The notes: generated from the letters alone by a model not told the origin. Positions 46,641 through 56,211 are shown, counted from the first letter of the stretch. The stretch is DNA of 64,000 nucleotides from an uncultured Collinsella sp. (GCA_900541065.1 UQIE01000004.1:62001-126000), one strand, 5' to 3'. Made by a program: numbers and translations.

Positions 46641-47171
46641 ATGACGGACTCTTTTGAGCAGATTTCCGCACATAACGAGGAGCTGGCGCGCGATATCGTC
46701 GAGCGCGCGAGCGCTCGGGGTGTGACGGTTTCGACGGCCGAGTCGCTGACGGCGGGTATGATCGCCTCGACGATTGCGGATATCCCGGGCGCCTCGGCGG
46801 TGCTGCGTGGCGGTGCGGTAACCTACTGCGATGAGATTAAGCATCGCGTGCTGGGTGTTGAGCAGGAGACGCTCGACCGCTACACCGCGGTGTCGCATCA
46901 AACTGCGCGCGAGATGGCGTCGGGTTCGCTGGAGCTGTACCAGAGCGATATTGCAGTGAGCGCAACGGGTTATGCCGGCCCCGGCGGTGGTACTGAGGAC
47001 GATCCTGCTGGCACTTTCTATATTGGCTGGGCACATCGTTCCGCCGATGGGGGAGTGCCGGTCGTGGACTCTGTGCGCTGCCACTATGAGGGCGACCGTT
47101 CGTGTGTTCGTGCCCATGCGGTCACGGAGGCATTGGGTCGCATTGCCCTTGTGCTCAACTCTATGGAATAG
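46641..47171 (+). CDS. cinA: CinA C-terminal domain protein (NMN amidohydrolase-like)
   Basis: 176 aa, only the C-terminal domain of CinA, with STAESLTAGMIASTIADIPGAS and the SATGYAGPGGG loop. This domain deamidates nicotinamide mononucleotide. The N-terminal molybdopterin-binding-like domain of full CinA is absent. ATG 46641 is chosen over GTG 46635; neither has a strong ribosome-binding site. It lies just before recA, as in many competent bacteria. Confidence 0.9.
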   Translation: MTDSFEQISAHNEELARDIVERASARGVTVSTAESLTAGMIASTIADIPGASAVLRGGAVTYCDEIKHRVLGVEQETLDRYTAVSHQTAREMASGSLELYQSDIAVSATGYAGPGGGTEDDPAGTFYIGWAHRSADGGVPVVDSVRCHYEGDRSCVRAHAVTEALGRIALVLNSME

Positions 47172-47180
47172 ACGTGTTTT

Positions 47181-47204
47181 AAGGGGCCTCCGGGCCCCTT
47201 AATT
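47181..47204 (+). terminator. hairpin after cinA
   Basis: AAGGGGCC-TCCG-GGCCCCTT is an 8-bp perfect stem followed only by AATT, so it is a probable but weak terminator. Confidence 0.5.
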
Positions 47205-47277
47205 GTGGAGATAGGGACCTTAGGCTCATTTGGCGTTTGTGCTGGTTGTAGACGTATTTTTGCCTGCCTTGTTCATA

Positions 47278-47339
47278 TTTGGTCCTTTGTGGTCAAGCAT
47301 TTGGTCAGTGTTTGGTCGGCGTTTGGTTGGGTTTTGGAA
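47278..47339 (+). promoter_or_regulatory. array of phased TTTGGTC-type repeats upstream of recA
   Basis: Six GG-centred repeats start near 47278, 47288, 47300, 47311, 47322 and 47333; three are exact TTTGGTC and the last two are TTTGGTT and TTTGGAA. Successive spacings are 10, 12, 11, 11 and 11 bp, so they face one side of the helix. The array ends 30 bp before the recA -35 and matches the pair before comEA. Confidence 0.6.
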
Positions 47340-47369
47340 AGGTCGGCTGCATATGATTTATCTGAACGG

Positions 47370-47398
47370 TTGACCACGAACAGCCGTTCGTTTATTAT
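47370..47398 (+). promoter_or_regulatory. recA promoter
   Basis: TTGACC (47370-47375), 17-bp spacer, TATTAT (47393-47398). An SOS box fills most of the spacer. Confidence 0.8.
47377..47390. promoter_or_regulatory. SOS (LexA) box of recA
   Basis: CGAACAGCCGTTCG, a perfect CGAAC-N4-GTTCG match to the Gram-positive LexA operator, located between the -35 and -10 of the recA promoter so that LexA would block polymerase. Confidence 0.9.
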
Positions 47399-47428
47399 CG
47401 ATGCAGGTTGTTAAGAGGAGGGCTATTC

Positions 47429-48577
47429 ATGGCCAAGAATTCAGGTCCCGTACGTACCGTTCATGCTCGCACGACGGGTAAAGAGCGCGATGAGATGATC
47501 GCCACCACCAAGGCCGAGATCGAGAAGAAATTCGGCCAGGGTTCCATCATGAGGTACGGCGACGGTGGCCCCGAGCTCGAGGTCGAGGCCATCCCTACGG
47601 GCGCTCTGGCACTCGATGCCGCTCTGGGTATCGGCGGTGTGCCGCGCGGCCGAATCGTCGAGATCTACGGTCCCGAGTCCTCCGGTAAGACGACGCTTTC
47701 GCTCGAGATCTTGGCCGAGGCCCAGGCAATGGGTGGCGTTGTGGCATTTATCGATGCCGAGCACGCGCTCGATCCCACGTATGCCGCGCGCATCGGTGTG
47801 GATATCGACGAGGTGCTCATTTCCCAGCCCGATACGGGTGAGCAGGCGCTCGAAATCGTTGACATGCTTGTGCGTTCCGGAGCTATCGATGCCATCGTCG
47901 TCGACTCCGTCGCCGCGCTGACCCCGCGTGCCGAGATCGAGGGAGAAATCGGCGACACTACGGTCGGTCTTCAGGCTCGCCTGATGAGCCAGGCGCTCCG
48001 CAAGCTCGCCGGCTCGCTGTCCAAGTCCAACACGACGTGCATCTTCATTAACCAGCTGCGTGAGAAGATCGGCGTCATGTTCGGCAACCCCGAGACTACG
48101 ACGGGCGGCCGCGCCCTTAAGTTCTTCTCTTCGGTTCGTATCGACATTCGCCGCATCGACAGCATTAAGCTTAAGGACGAGGTTATCGGTAACCGCGTGC
48201 GCGCCAAGGTCGTTAAGAACAAGGTGGCGGCTCCGTTCCGTTCTGCTGAGTTCGACATCATGTACGGTACGGGCATCTCTAAGGAGGGCTCGATTCTGGA
48301 CATGGCTGTCGAGTGCGGCATCTGCAAGAAGATGGGCTCCTGGTTTGCCTATGGTGAGGACAAGCTCGGCAACGGTCGCGAGGCCGCCAAGGCGTTCCTG
48401 CGCGAACACCCCGATTGTGCCGACGAGATTGAGCATAAGGTCCGCCTTGCCTGCGGACTTGAGTTTGATGACGATGCTCCGTCCGAGGTCGAGCTGACCG
48501 ATCAGCCTGCGCCTGAGGAGTTTGACGAGCTTTACGCCATCGATGGTTCCGCCATGCTCGATGATGACGACGAGTAG
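47429..48577 (+). CDS. recA: recombinase RecA
   Basis: 382 aa. Walker [10 protein letters not shown] at 81-89, L2 loop region and the acidic C-terminal tail ending in DDDDE. RecA drives homologous recombination, LexA self-cleavage and integration of transformed DNA. AAGAGGAGGG precedes ATG 47429. It is under an SOS-controlled promoter with an upstream repeat array. recX follows in 11 nt. Confidence 0.97.
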   Translation: MAKNSGPVRTVHARTTGKERDEMIATTKAEIEKKFGQGSIMRYGDGGPELEVEAIPTGALALDAALGIGGVPRGRIVEIYGPESSGKTTLSLEILAEAQAMGGVVAFIDAEHALDPTYAARIGVDIDEVLISQPDTGEQALEIVDMLVRSGAIDAIVVDSVAALTPRAEIEGEIGDTTVGLQARLMSQALRKLAGSLSKSNTTCIFINQLREKIGVMFGNPETTTGGRALKFFSSVRIDIRRIDSIKLKDEVIGNRVRAKVVKNKVAAPFRSAEFDIMYGTGISKEGSILDMAVECGICKKMGSWFAYGEDKLGNGREAAKAFLREHPDCADEIEHKVRLACGLEFDDDAPSEVELTDQPAPEEFDELYAIDGSAMLDDDDE

Positions 48578-48588
48578 CGGTTACGCTC

Positions 48589-49281
48589 ATGTCGTATACG
48601 GTGACCGAGGCTACGGTCGTCTTTCCCGATAAGAAGGCGGCCTCCTCGTTCTCGAGCGGGTATGCGTCTAAAAAGCCCTGCGCGCATATCGATTGTGAGC
48701 TTGAGGGCGGTTTTGAACGGTCCATTTGGATTCCCGTGCGGGTTGCGCGGCTGTATCTCAAAAACCGCCCCGATTTTCCCTGTGATTGGGATAACTTTCG
48801 TGAGGCTGTGCAGCTCATCGAGCGTAAATGTGCACTTACCATGGTGACCGAGATGTTATCACGCCGTGACCATGCGACGGGTGAGGTCCGTGACAAGCTG
48901 GCTTGCTACGGCTTCCGCCAGCCCGCGATCGATTTCGCCGTCGAGCGCGCCACCGAGTATCACTTTTTAGACGAGAACCGCTTTTGCTCGTACTTTATCG
49001 AGGAACGCAAGCGGCGCGGTTGGGGTCAGCGCAAAATCGAGACCGAACTCAAGCGCCGTCATGTCGTGCTCGATGACATTCCCGGTTATCCCGAGGATTA
49101 TTTTGCCGTCGAAGACGATTTGGCGCGTGCGTCAGCCCTGCTCGCCAAGCGGCGTGTTCCAGAGACGTGCGGATTCGAAAAACTGGTTCGGTTTTTGATG
49201 GGCAAGGGCTTCTCGTATCACATCGCCGCCGATGCCGTTAAGGCACGTCTCGATGCCGAATGCGAGGGATGTGCGCTTTAG
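48589..49281 (+). CDS. recX: regulatory protein RecX
   Basis: 230 aa, made of tandem three-helix repeats (LACYGFRQPAIDFAVERATEY, WGQRKIETELKRRHV and a last one near the C-terminus). RecX binds RecA filaments and inhibits or modulates them. It is presumably cotranscribed with recA. Confidence 0.88.
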   Translation: MSYTVTEATVVFPDKKAASSFSSGYASKKPCAHIDCELEGGFERSIWIPVRVARLYLKNRPDFPCDWDNFREAVQLIERKCALTMVTEMLSRRDHATGEVRDKLACYGFRQPAIDFAVERATEYHFLDENRFCSYFIEERKRRGWGQRKIETELKRRHVVLDDIPGYPEDYFAVEDDLARASALLAKRRVPETCGFEKLVRFLMGKGFSYHIAADAVKARLDAECEGCAL

Positions 49282-49295
49282 GCGTATGCGTTTTG

Positions 49296-49345
49296 TGGCC
49301 CCGCCGTTCACCGCGTTTTAGCCGCCGTACTGGGGCCATTTATTT
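49296..49345 (+). terminator. terminator after recX
   Basis: TGGCCCC (49296-49302) pairs with GGGGCCA (49332-49338) around a long loop and is followed by TTTATTT. It abuts the rny promoter. Confidence 0.6.
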
Positions 49346-49372
49346 GACAGTTGTTGTGGTTCAACGTACGAT
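49344..49372 (+). promoter_or_regulatory. rny promoter
   Basis: TTGACA (49344-49349), 17-bp spacer, TACGAT (49367-49372): the -35 is a perfect consensus. It leaves a leader of about 160 nt. Confidence 0.8.
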
Positions 49373-49477
49373 AAACACTGTCATTTGCTTTGTGATATGT
49401 GCTCATCTGTGATGAGTTTGTTTATATGTTTATCTGTATCCGACCCGCATAAGCTGCGCCCATATTACTCAAATGTC

Positions 49478-49509
49478 GCGAGCCGTTCATAAGGACGGTT
49501 CGCTTTGTT
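49478..49509 (+). promoter_or_regulatory. hairpin in the rny leader
   Basis: GCGAGCCGT and ACGGTTCGC form a 9-bp stem (one G-T) with an 8-base loop, followed by TTTGTTG. It could be an attenuator or an RNase target for autoregulation of rny. Confidence 0.4.
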
Positions 49510-49538
49510 GTGTAACGAATCCATAAAAAGGAGTGAGC

Positions 49539-51089
49539 ATGCCTATCATCGCAGCGCTCGTTGGCATCGTTTTGGGTGCCATCGCCGCCATTGCCTACAT
49601 GCGCACCGCCAAGCAGGGTAGTCTTCACGAGGCCGACGAAAAGATCCAGTCGGCACACGCACAGGCTGAGTCCCTGATCGGTGATGCAAAGCGTCAGGCC
49701 GAGACCCTCAAAAAAGAGGCTCTGCTCGAGGCTAAAGAGGAGATCATCAAGAACAAGCAGGCCGCCGAGGCCGAGGACAAGCAGCGTAAGAGCGAGATTC
49801 GTACGCTCGAGAACCGCGTGATGCAGCGCGAGGAATCCCTCGATCGCCGCAACGACGCTCTCGACAAGCGCGAGCATCAGCTGTCCAGTCAGGCCGGTCA
49901 GGTTGAGAAGCGCTCCCGTGAGCTCGAGGAACTCTGCGCAAAGCAGACCTCCGAGCTCGAGCGTATCGCCGACCTTACCCGCGAGGATGCCCACAAGGAG
50001 CTCCTCGATAAGGTTCGCGGCGAGGTCACCCACGAGGCCGCCACGATCATTCGCGAGTCCGAGCAGCAGGTTCGCGCCGAGTGCCACAAGACCGCCCAGG
50101 AGATTCTTTCCCTGGCGATTCAGCGCTGCGCTGCCGACCACACTGCCGAGGTCACCGTTACCTCCGTGCACATTCCCTCTGATGACCTCAAGGGCCGTAT
50201 CATCGGTCGCGAGGGTCGCAACATCCGGACCTTCGAGCAGGTTTCCGGCGTCAACCTCGTGATCGACGACACGCCCGAGACCGTCGTTCTTTCGAGCTTC
50301 GATCCGGTCCGTCGTGAGACCGCCCGTGTCGCCCTCGAGAACCTCATCGCCGACGGCCGCATTCACCCCGCCCGCATCGAGGAGATGTATCACAAGGCTG
50401 CCGACCTGGTTCAGCAGCGCGTGCGCGAGGCTGGCGAGCAAGCTGCATTCGATACCGGCATTCACGACCTGCACCCCGAGATCGTCAAGACCCTTGGTGC
50501 CCTGCGCTACCGTACCTCGTTTGGTCAGAACGTGCTTCAGCACTCCCTCGAAGTCTCTGACCTGTGCGGCGTGATGGCTTCCGAGCTTGGCCTGGACGTT
50601 GTGACCGCCAAGCGCGCCGGCCTGCTGCACGACCTGGGCAAGGCAATCGACCATGACGTCGAGGGGCCGCATGCCGTCATCGGCGCTGAGCTTGCCCGCC
50701 GTTATGGCGAGAAGCCCGTTATCGTCCACGCTATCGAGGCTCACCATGCCGATGTCGACCCCAACACGGTGCTCGATGTCCTGGTGCAGGCCGCCGATGC
50801 TGTCTCTGCCTCTCGCCCCGGTGCCCGTCGCGAGTCTGCCGAGAACTACATCAAGCGTCTTGAGAAGCTCGAGGAGATCGCCAACTCTCATGACGGCGTC
50901 GAGCGTACCTATGCCATGCAGGCCGGTCGCGAGGTCCACGTCATGGTTCAGCCGGACAAGATCTCCGATGCCCAGTCCACGGTTCTGGCTCACGATATCG
51001 CCCATCAGATCGAGGAAGAGATGGAGTATCCCGGTCAGGTGCGCGTCGTCGTGATTCGCGAGAGCCGCGCTGTCGATATCGCTAAATAA
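49539..51089 (+). CDS. rny: ribonuclease Y
   Basis: 516 aa membrane-anchored endonuclease that starts mRNA decay. N-terminal membrane helix 3-22, a long coiled coil to about 190, KH domain with [15 protein letters not shown] and HD domain with [16 protein letters not shown] precedes ATG 49539; a GTG two codons earlier overlaps that site. Confidence 0.96.
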   Translation: MPIIAALVGIVLGAIAAIAYMRTAKQGSLHEADEKIQSAHAQAESLIGDAKRQAETLKKEALLEAKEEIIKNKQAAEAEDKQRKSEIRTLENRVMQREESLDRRNDALDKREHQLSSQAGQVEKRSRELEELCAKQTSELERIADLTREDAHKELLDKVRGEVTHEAATIIRESEQQVRAECHKTAQEILSLAIQRCAADHTAEVTVTSVHIPSDDLKGRIIGREGRNIRTFEQVSGVNLVIDDTPETVVLSSFDPVRRETARVALENLIADGRIHPARIEEMYHKAADLVQQRVREAGEQAAFDTGIHDLHPEIVKTLGALRYRTSFGQNVLQHSLEVSDLCGVMASELGLDVVTAKRAGLLHDLGKAIDHDVEGPHAVIGAELARRYGEKPVIVHAIEAHHADVDPNTVLDVLVQAADAVSASRPGARRESAENYIKRLEKLEEIANSHDGVERTYAMQAGREVHVMVQPDKISDAQSTVLAHDIAHQIEEEMEYPGQVRVVVIRESRAVDIAK

Positions 51090-51090
51090 T

Positions 51091-52176
51091 ATGAGCGACG
51101 CGAACGAGCTCATCTCATTTATCGCGTCGATGTCGGGGGAGGGCAACCTTCGCGTCGAGGAGAACCTTGGCGAGGGGTATGTCCGCCTCCGCGTTTCGGA
51201 GGCCGAGCGGCGCCAGGCAAAGCACGACATTCAGCATGTCGAGGATATCGTCATCGAAATGCTCCGTAATGCTCGCGATGCCGGCGCCGACAAGGTCTAT
51301 CTCGCCACGACCAAGGAAGATGGCGTCCGCACGCTTGTCTTTCTGGATAACGGCTCGGGTGTTCCGCAGGATATGCAAGAGCGAATCTTCGATGCTCGCG
51401 TTACCTCAAAGCTCGAGAGCATGAAGATGGACCGTTGGGGCGTTCACGGTCGTGGCATGGCATTGTTTTCGATCAAGCAGAACACCGACGAGGCCCGCGT
51501 GGTCACGTCTGGTGTCGATCTTGGCTCAGCCTTTAAGGTGAGCGTTGCGGCCGACCGCCTCAGCGAGCGTGCCGATCAGTCCAGCTGGCCCCAGGCCGTC
51601 AAGGATGAGGACGGACGTTATGTCTGTGCTCGCGGTCCGCATAATATTATTCGCGCTGCCTGTGAGTTTGCGCTCGAGGAGTTGCGTGGTTGCGATGTCT
51701 ATCTTGGTTCTCCGTCTGAGATTGCCGCGACCCTTTATGCTCAGGCGTCAAGTCGGCTCGATACGTCGCGTCTCCTGTTCATTGATGACGAGAGCGAGCT
51801 TCCGGTTGTCGACCGTTTAGGCCTTGCCTCTGATGCCGAGGACTTTATCCGTATCTGTTCGGGTTTGGGTCTTGAGATGTCCGAGCGCACGGCCCATCGC
51901 ATTTTGGCAGGGCAGATTAAGCCCGTTCGCGGTGTGACCGCGCGTCTGCTGCGCGAGCGTGATTCGTCCTCGCATGCGCCGGCTCCTGTCGATCTCGCGA
52001 AGGATCGTCGCGGGCTACGTATTGCCAAGGATGACATGGCACAGTTTTCGCGTGCTGTGGAGCGCGACTTTAATGACCTTGCCGCCCGGTACTATCTCAA
52101 CCTTTGCGGCGACCCAAAGATTCGTGTTTCGCGTGATCGAATCACTGTGACCTTCGATCTTGCCAAAGAGGAATAG
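51091..52176 (+). CDS. GHKL-fold ATPase of unknown function
   Basis: 361 aa. An N-terminal HSP90/histidine-kinase-like ATP-binding fold: N box E56-MLRNARDA, G1 box DNGSG at 86-90 and G2 box WGVHGRGM at 116-123. No histidine-kinase phosphoacceptor, HSP90 middle domain or MutL domain follows; residues 200-361 are not recognised. It starts one base after the rny stop and is followed by spoVS, so a role near RNA decay or development-like regulation is possible but not shown. Confidence 0.7.
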   Translation: MSDANELISFIASMSGEGNLRVEENLGEGYVRLRVSEAERRQAKHDIQHVEDIVIEMLRNARDAGADKVYLATTKEDGVRTLVFLDNGSGVPQDMQERIFDARVTSKLESMKMDRWGVHGRGMALFSIKQNTDEARVVTSGVDLGSAFKVSVAADRLSERADQSSWPQAVKDEDGRYVCARGPHNIIRAACEFALEELRGCDVYLGSPSEIAATLYAQASSRLDTSRLLFIDDESELPVVDRLGLASDAEDFIRICSGLGLEMSERTAHRILAGQIKPVRGVTARLLRERDSSSHAPAPVDLAKDRRGLRIAKDDMAQFSRAVERDFNDLAARYYLNLCGDPKIRVSRDRITVTFDLAKEE

Positions 52177-52180
52177 TGCC

Positions 52181-52209
52181 TTTACCGAGTCCACTCGGTA
52201 CGATACAGT
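52181..52209 (+). promoter_or_regulatory. candidate spoVS promoter with internal palindrome
   Basis: TTTACC (52181-52186), 17-bp spacer, TACAGT (52204-52209). The perfect 18-bp palindrome TACCGAGT-CC-ACTCGGTA (52183-52200) covers the -35 and most of the spacer, the position of a repressor site. Confidence 0.5.
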
Positions 52210-52250
52210 TATTGCAGTTAAAACGTACTTTTAAACGCAGGAGTTTCTTC

Positions 52251-52568
52251 ATGGATTGCCTGAAGGTATCAAGCAAATCATCGCCCGCGTCCGTTGCCGG
52301 CGCCATCGCCGGCATGGTCAAGGATGGTGTACCCGTCAACATCCAGTGTGTCGGTGCCGGTGCTGTCAACCAGGCCATTAAGGCTGTTGCTATCGCGCGC
52401 GGTTTTTTGATTCCAACCGGTTTTGATATTTCCTGCGCGCCCGTGTTCTCCGACATCCTCATTAACGGGGAGTCGCGCACGGCCATCCGCCTTTCTATCT
52501 ACGTTCACCAGATCAATCGAGCTGCTATGGATAACGTCGTCATGGATGACGTTAAGCCTGTGGCATAG
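52251..52568 (+). CDS. spoVS: SpoVS-like Alba-fold protein
   Basis: 105 aa. The core LKVSSKSSPASVAGAIAGMV and GAGAVNQAIKAVAIARGFLIP match stage V sporulation protein S. The family is widespread in non-spore-formers, where it probably binds nucleic acid. Compared with Bacillus SpoVS it has about 15 extra residues at the C-terminus (DNVVMDDVKPVA). GGAG precedes ATG 52251. Confidence 0.92.
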   Translation: MDCLKVSSKSSPASVAGAIAGMVKDGVPVNIQCVGAGAVNQAIKAVAIARGFLIPTGFDISCAPVFSDILINGESRTAIRLSIYVHQINRAAMDNVVMDDVKPVA

Positions 52569-52613
52569 CTTCTGCTTGCCTCGTTTCGCTCCCCATCGTT
52601 AGGACTTATGCAC

Positions 52614-53984
52614 ATGGACCAGCGTTCCGTACGCGATATTCTTGCCGGTAAAACCTATTTTATCCGCACATTTGGCTGCCAGATGAATCAGCACGACTCC
52701 GAGCGTGTGAGTGGCCTGCTTGATTCGTATGGCTGCCTCATGGCGCTCGATCCCGAGCATGCCGATATCGTTGTGTTCATGACGTGCTGTGTGCGCGAGG
52801 CTGCCGATACGCGCCTGTACGGTCAGTGCAATTCCTGCAAAAGCCTGCCGCCTTCGCCTTCGGGCAAGCGCGTGGTTGCCGTTGGTGGTTGCATCGCACA
52901 GCGCGATGGCGAGGGTCTGCTCACCAACGTCGATAACGTCAATGTCATCTTTGGCACGCATTCCATCGCACATGTGGCCGAGCTCATTGCCGAGGCGTTC
53001 CTTGATGGTAAGCGTCATATCCGCACCAATGAGCATGAGGATACGGATGCCATGAGCATGCCGTGGCATCGCGAGACTCAGTATCACGCCTGGGTGCCCA
53101 TCATGACGGGCTGCAATAATTTCTGCACCTATTGCATCGTGCCGTACGTGCGCGGTCGCGAAAAGAGCCGCCCCTTCGAGGAGATTGTCGACGAGGTGAC
53201 CGGTTTGGTGCGCCAGGGCGTGCGTGAGATTACGCTGCTGGGCCAAAACGTTAACTCATATGGTCGCGATCTGTTTGGCAAGCCGCGTTTTGCCGATCTG
53301 CTGCGTGCCGTGGGCGATACGGGCGTGGAGCGCATCTTCTTTACGTCTTCGCATCCCAAGGACCTGTTGCCCGAGACCATCGACGCCATGGCCGAGACGC
53401 CTGCCGTTATGCCGCAGCTGCACTTGGCCGTCCAGTCCGGTTCGACGCGGATCCTCAAAGAGATGAATCGCCGTTATACACGCGAGGACTATCTGGGCCT
53501 TGTCGATCGCATTCGCAACCGCATGCCCGATATTGCGCTCTCGACCGACATTATCGTTGGCTTCCCGGGCGAGACTGAAGAAGACTTTGAGCAGACGCTC
53601 TCACTTGCCGAGACGGTCCGCTATGCTCAGGCCTATACCTTCATCTATTCCAAGCGCGCCGGTACCCCGGCCGCCGAGATTGACGATCCTACGCCGCATG
53701 AGGTTATTCTCGAGCGTTTCAATCGCCTGGTTAAGGTTATCGAGACCACGGCACACGAGTATAACCAGGGCGAGCTTCATACTGTGGTTCCCGCGCTCAT
53801 TGAGGGAACGAGTAAAAAGAACGATGCGGTCCTGCTGGGCAAGAGTCCCAAGAATCAGACCGTGCATGCGCCTATCCCCGAGGGTTACAGCATCGATCAG
53901 CTTGTTGGCAAGATCGTTGATGTTGACGTTGACGTTGCCAAGACCTGGTATTTATCCGGTTCCGTTGTGGGCGAGCCGCGCTAA
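52614..53984 (+). CDS. miaB: tRNA i6A37 methylthiotransferase MiaB
   Basis: 456 aa radical SAM enzyme that thiomethylates i6A37 in tRNA. FGCQMNQHDSE at the N-terminus, radical SAM motif CNNFCTYC, and a C-terminal TRAM domain. It acts after MiaA, the next gene. ATG 52614 has AGGA nine bases upstream; ATG 52608 is too close to it. Confidence 0.95.
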   Translation: MDQRSVRDILAGKTYFIRTFGCQMNQHDSERVSGLLDSYGCLMALDPEHADIVVFMTCCVREAADTRLYGQCNSCKSLPPSPSGKRVVAVGGCIAQRDGEGLLTNVDNVNVIFGTHSIAHVAELIAEAFLDGKRHIRTNEHEDTDAMSMPWHRETQYHAWVPIMTGCNNFCTYCIVPYVRGREKSRPFEEIVDEVTGLVRQGVREITLLGQNVNSYGRDLFGKPRFADLLRAVGDTGVERIFFTSSHPKDLLPETIDAMAETPAVMPQLHLAVQSGSTRILKEMNRRYTREDYLGLVDRIRNRMPDIALSTDIIVGFPGETEEDFEQTLSLAETVRYAQAYTFIYSKRAGTPAAEIDDPTPHEVILERFNRLVKVIETTAHEYNQGELHTVVPALIEGTSKKNDAVLLGKSPKNQTVHAPIPEGYSIDQLVGKIVDVDVDVAKTWYLSGSVVGEPR

Positions 53985-54922
53985 TGGTTTCTTCCGGGGC
54001 AGGTCTTTCCGCCGTTGCGATTGTCGGTCCGACGGCGGTTGGTAAGAGTGATGTTGCCGACCGTTTGGCAGCTCGTCTTTCGTCCGAAGTGCTGTCGTGC
54101 GATGCGATGCAAATCTATCGCGGCATGGACATCGGTACCGCAAAGATGGCGCCCGATGAGTGCACGGCGCCGCTGCGTCTCGTCGACATTGTAGAGCCGG
54201 GTGTGGCATATTCTGCTGCGCTTTATCAGGCTGACGCTCGCGCGCATGTTGAACGTCTCCTTGGTTCGGGTTGCCTGCCGGTTTTTTGCGGAGGTACGGG
54301 GCTATATCTCAAGGCAGCCCTCGATGAGATGGACTTTCCCTCGGGTGAACTTGAGGACGATCGCCGTGTGGGCTATCAGGAGCTTGCCGAGCGTATTGGC
54401 GAGGAAGGACTTCATGCCCTGCTTGCCGAGCGCGATCCAGAATCGGCTGCTGTTATTCATCCCCATAACGTGCGCCGTGTGATTCGTGCGCTCGAGATGC
54501 ATGATGATGGCGTCTCCTATGCGCAGCAAAAGTCGCAGTTTAGTGTTCCGCACGAGCATTATCATGCCCTATGGTTTGGTCTGACGTGTAATCGCGAGGT
54601 GCTCTACGAGCGCATTAATCTGCGCGTCGATCTGATGTTTGAGCAGGGTCTTGTCGATGAGGTCCGCGGTCTTATGGCCCAGGGGCTGGGAGATGCCCTG
54701 ACGTCGATGCAGGCAATTGGCTATAAAGAGATCATTGATGCTTTCAATGGCGTGATGAGCATGGATGAGGCTCGCGAACTCATTAAGATGCGTTCGCGTC
54801 GTTATGCCAAGCGTCAGCTTTCGTGGTTTAAGCGCGATGACCGTATCGTGTGGTTTGATATGGATGAATGTACGATCGATGAGGTCGTTGAGGATATCCT
54901 GCATCGTATTGAGGCTGCCTAA
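53984..54922 (+). CDS. miaA: tRNA dimethylallyltransferase MiaA
   Basis: 312 aa. P-loop GPTAVGKS at 15-22 and the DAMQIYRGMDIGTAK motif. It adds the isopentenyl group to A37, providing the substrate for MiaB. The ATG overlaps the miaB stop (TAATG) and its own stop overlaps hflX in the same way. Confidence 0.95.
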   Translation: MVSSGAGLSAVAIVGPTAVGKSDVADRLAARLSSEVLSCDAMQIYRGMDIGTAKMAPDECTAPLRLVDIVEPGVAYSAALYQADARAHVERLLGSGCLPVFCGGTGLYLKAALDEMDFPSGELEDDRRVGYQELAERIGEEGLHALLAERDPESAAVIHPHNVRRVIRALEMHDDGVSYAQQKSQFSVPHEHYHALWFGLTCNREVLYERINLRVDLMFEQGLVDEVRGLMAQGLGDALTSMQAIGYKEIIDAFNGVMSMDEARELIKMRSRRYAKRQLSWFKRDDRIVWFDMDECTIDEVVEDILHRIEAA

Positions 54923-56211
54923 TGGCCCGTTTCCCCCTTGTTCCCACGGCACCCGAGCCCGAGCGTGCCATTTTAGTTGGTGTTGAGTGGCGCGACAATG
55001 CATGGCCGCTCGATCGCTCGCTTGATGAGCTGGAGCGTCTTGCCCACACAGCTGGTGCCCGGTGCGTGGCACGCTTGTCGCAGCGTTTGGTAAAGCCGTA
55101 TCCTAAATCGTTTATCGGTTCCGGTAAGGTTGAAGAGCTGTGCGGCCTGGTGCATCGCATGGATGCCGATGTCGTTATTTTTGACGACGACCTGACCCCC
55201 TCGCAGCAATCCTATTTGGAGAAAGCCGTGGGCGAGCCGGTAAAGATTATCGATCGCACAGCACTGATCCTGGATATCTTTGGCCTGCATGCTCAGACGC
55301 GTGAGGGACGCCTGCAGGTACAGCTGGCACAGCTTCAATATTTGTTGCCTCGCCTGCGTGGCATGTGGAGCCATCTTGCCAAGGAGCAGACGCGCGGCGG
55401 CATCGGCTCACGTTTTGGTCAGGGCGAAAGTCAGCTCGAGGTCGACCGTCGCCTCATTCGTAATAAGATCGCTGCGCTTCGTCGTGAGCTCAAGCAGGTT
55501 GAACAGCGTCGCGATGTTCAATCCAAGAGCCGTATTGAGTCACCGGCGTTTCGCGTCGCGTTAGCCGGTTATACCAATGCCGGTAAATCGACGTTGCTCA
55601 ATCGTCTGACCGGTTCTACGGTACTTTCGCAGGACAAGCTGTTTGCTACGCTCGACCCGACGACGCGTTCATATCGCCTGCCTGGCGGTCGCGGCATGAC
55701 GATTACCGATACCGTCGGCTTTATTCAAAAGCTGCCGCATGGTCTGGTCGATGCCTTTAAATCGACACTGTCCGAGGTGTTGGGTGCCGATCTAATTCTC
55801 AAAGTCGTAGATGCGTCTGACGAAGACTACGAGCGCCAGCTCGAGGCGGTCGATCGCGTTCTTGACGAGATCGGTGCCGGCGAGCGTTTGACGCTTACGG
55901 TATTCAATAAAATCGATCTTCTCGATAGCGTTGATCGACTGAGCTTCCGGCGTCGCTATCCCGAGGCCGTGCTGTTCTCGGCCCAGACGGGCGAGGGACT
56001 CGACGATCTCGTCGACCGTATTGCTCGTGAGGCGGCTGCTACCGATGTGTTGCTCTCTGCTGATATCCCGTATCGCGAGGGCGCCCTCATCACGCTGGTG
56101 CATGAGCAGGGAACCCTTTTGCACGAGGAATATCTTGAGGACGGCGTTCGTATTGTGGCGAAGCTGCCGGCCCGTATCGCGCCGCGGCTCGAGCGTTATC
56201 GCACTGAGTAG
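54922..56211 (+). CDS. hflX: ribosome-rescue GTPase HflX
   Basis: 429 aa. N-terminal HflX domain (SFIGSGKVEEL), a coiled-coil linker with GGIGSRFGQGE, and a G domain with GYTNAGKS near 215 and DTVGFIQKLP. HflX splits stalled ribosomes under stress. Its 3' end overlaps the convergent DUF1624 gene by 16 bp. Confidence 0.94.
   Translation: MARFPLVPTAPEPERAILVGVEWRDNAWPLDRSLDELERLAHTAGARCVARLSQRLVKPYPKSFIGSGKVEELCGLVHRMDADVVIFDDDLTPSQQSYLEKAVGEPVKIIDRTALILDIFGLHAQTREGRLQVQLAQLQYLLPRLRGMWSHLAKEQTRGGIGSRFGQGESQLEVDRRLIRNKIAALRRELKQVEQRRDVQSKSRIESPAFRVALAGYTNAGKSTLLNRLTGSTVLSQDKLFATLDPTTRSYRLPGGRGMTITDTVGFIQKLPHGLVDAFKSTLSEVLGADLILKVVDASDEDYERQLEAVDRVLDEIGAGERLTLTVFNKIDLLDSVDRLSFRRRYPEAVLFSAQTGEGLDDLVDRIAREAAATDVLLSADIPYREGALITLVHEQGTLLHEEYLEDGVRIVAKLPARIAPRLERYRTE

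Noticed and set aside
44076..47117. Minus-strand open frame of about 1,000 codons opposite yajQ, rimO, pgsA and cinA
   Set aside because: It spans four well-identified genes and has no recognisable domain; a codon-bias shadow.
47278..47339. CRISPR-like array
   Set aside because: Units are 7-8 bp with 3-5 bp between them, far too short for repeats and spacers; no cas genes are near.
52251..52568. Evidence for a spore-forming organism from spoVS
   Set aside because: SpoVS-like proteins are common in non-sporulating bacteria, and no other sporulation gene is in the window.
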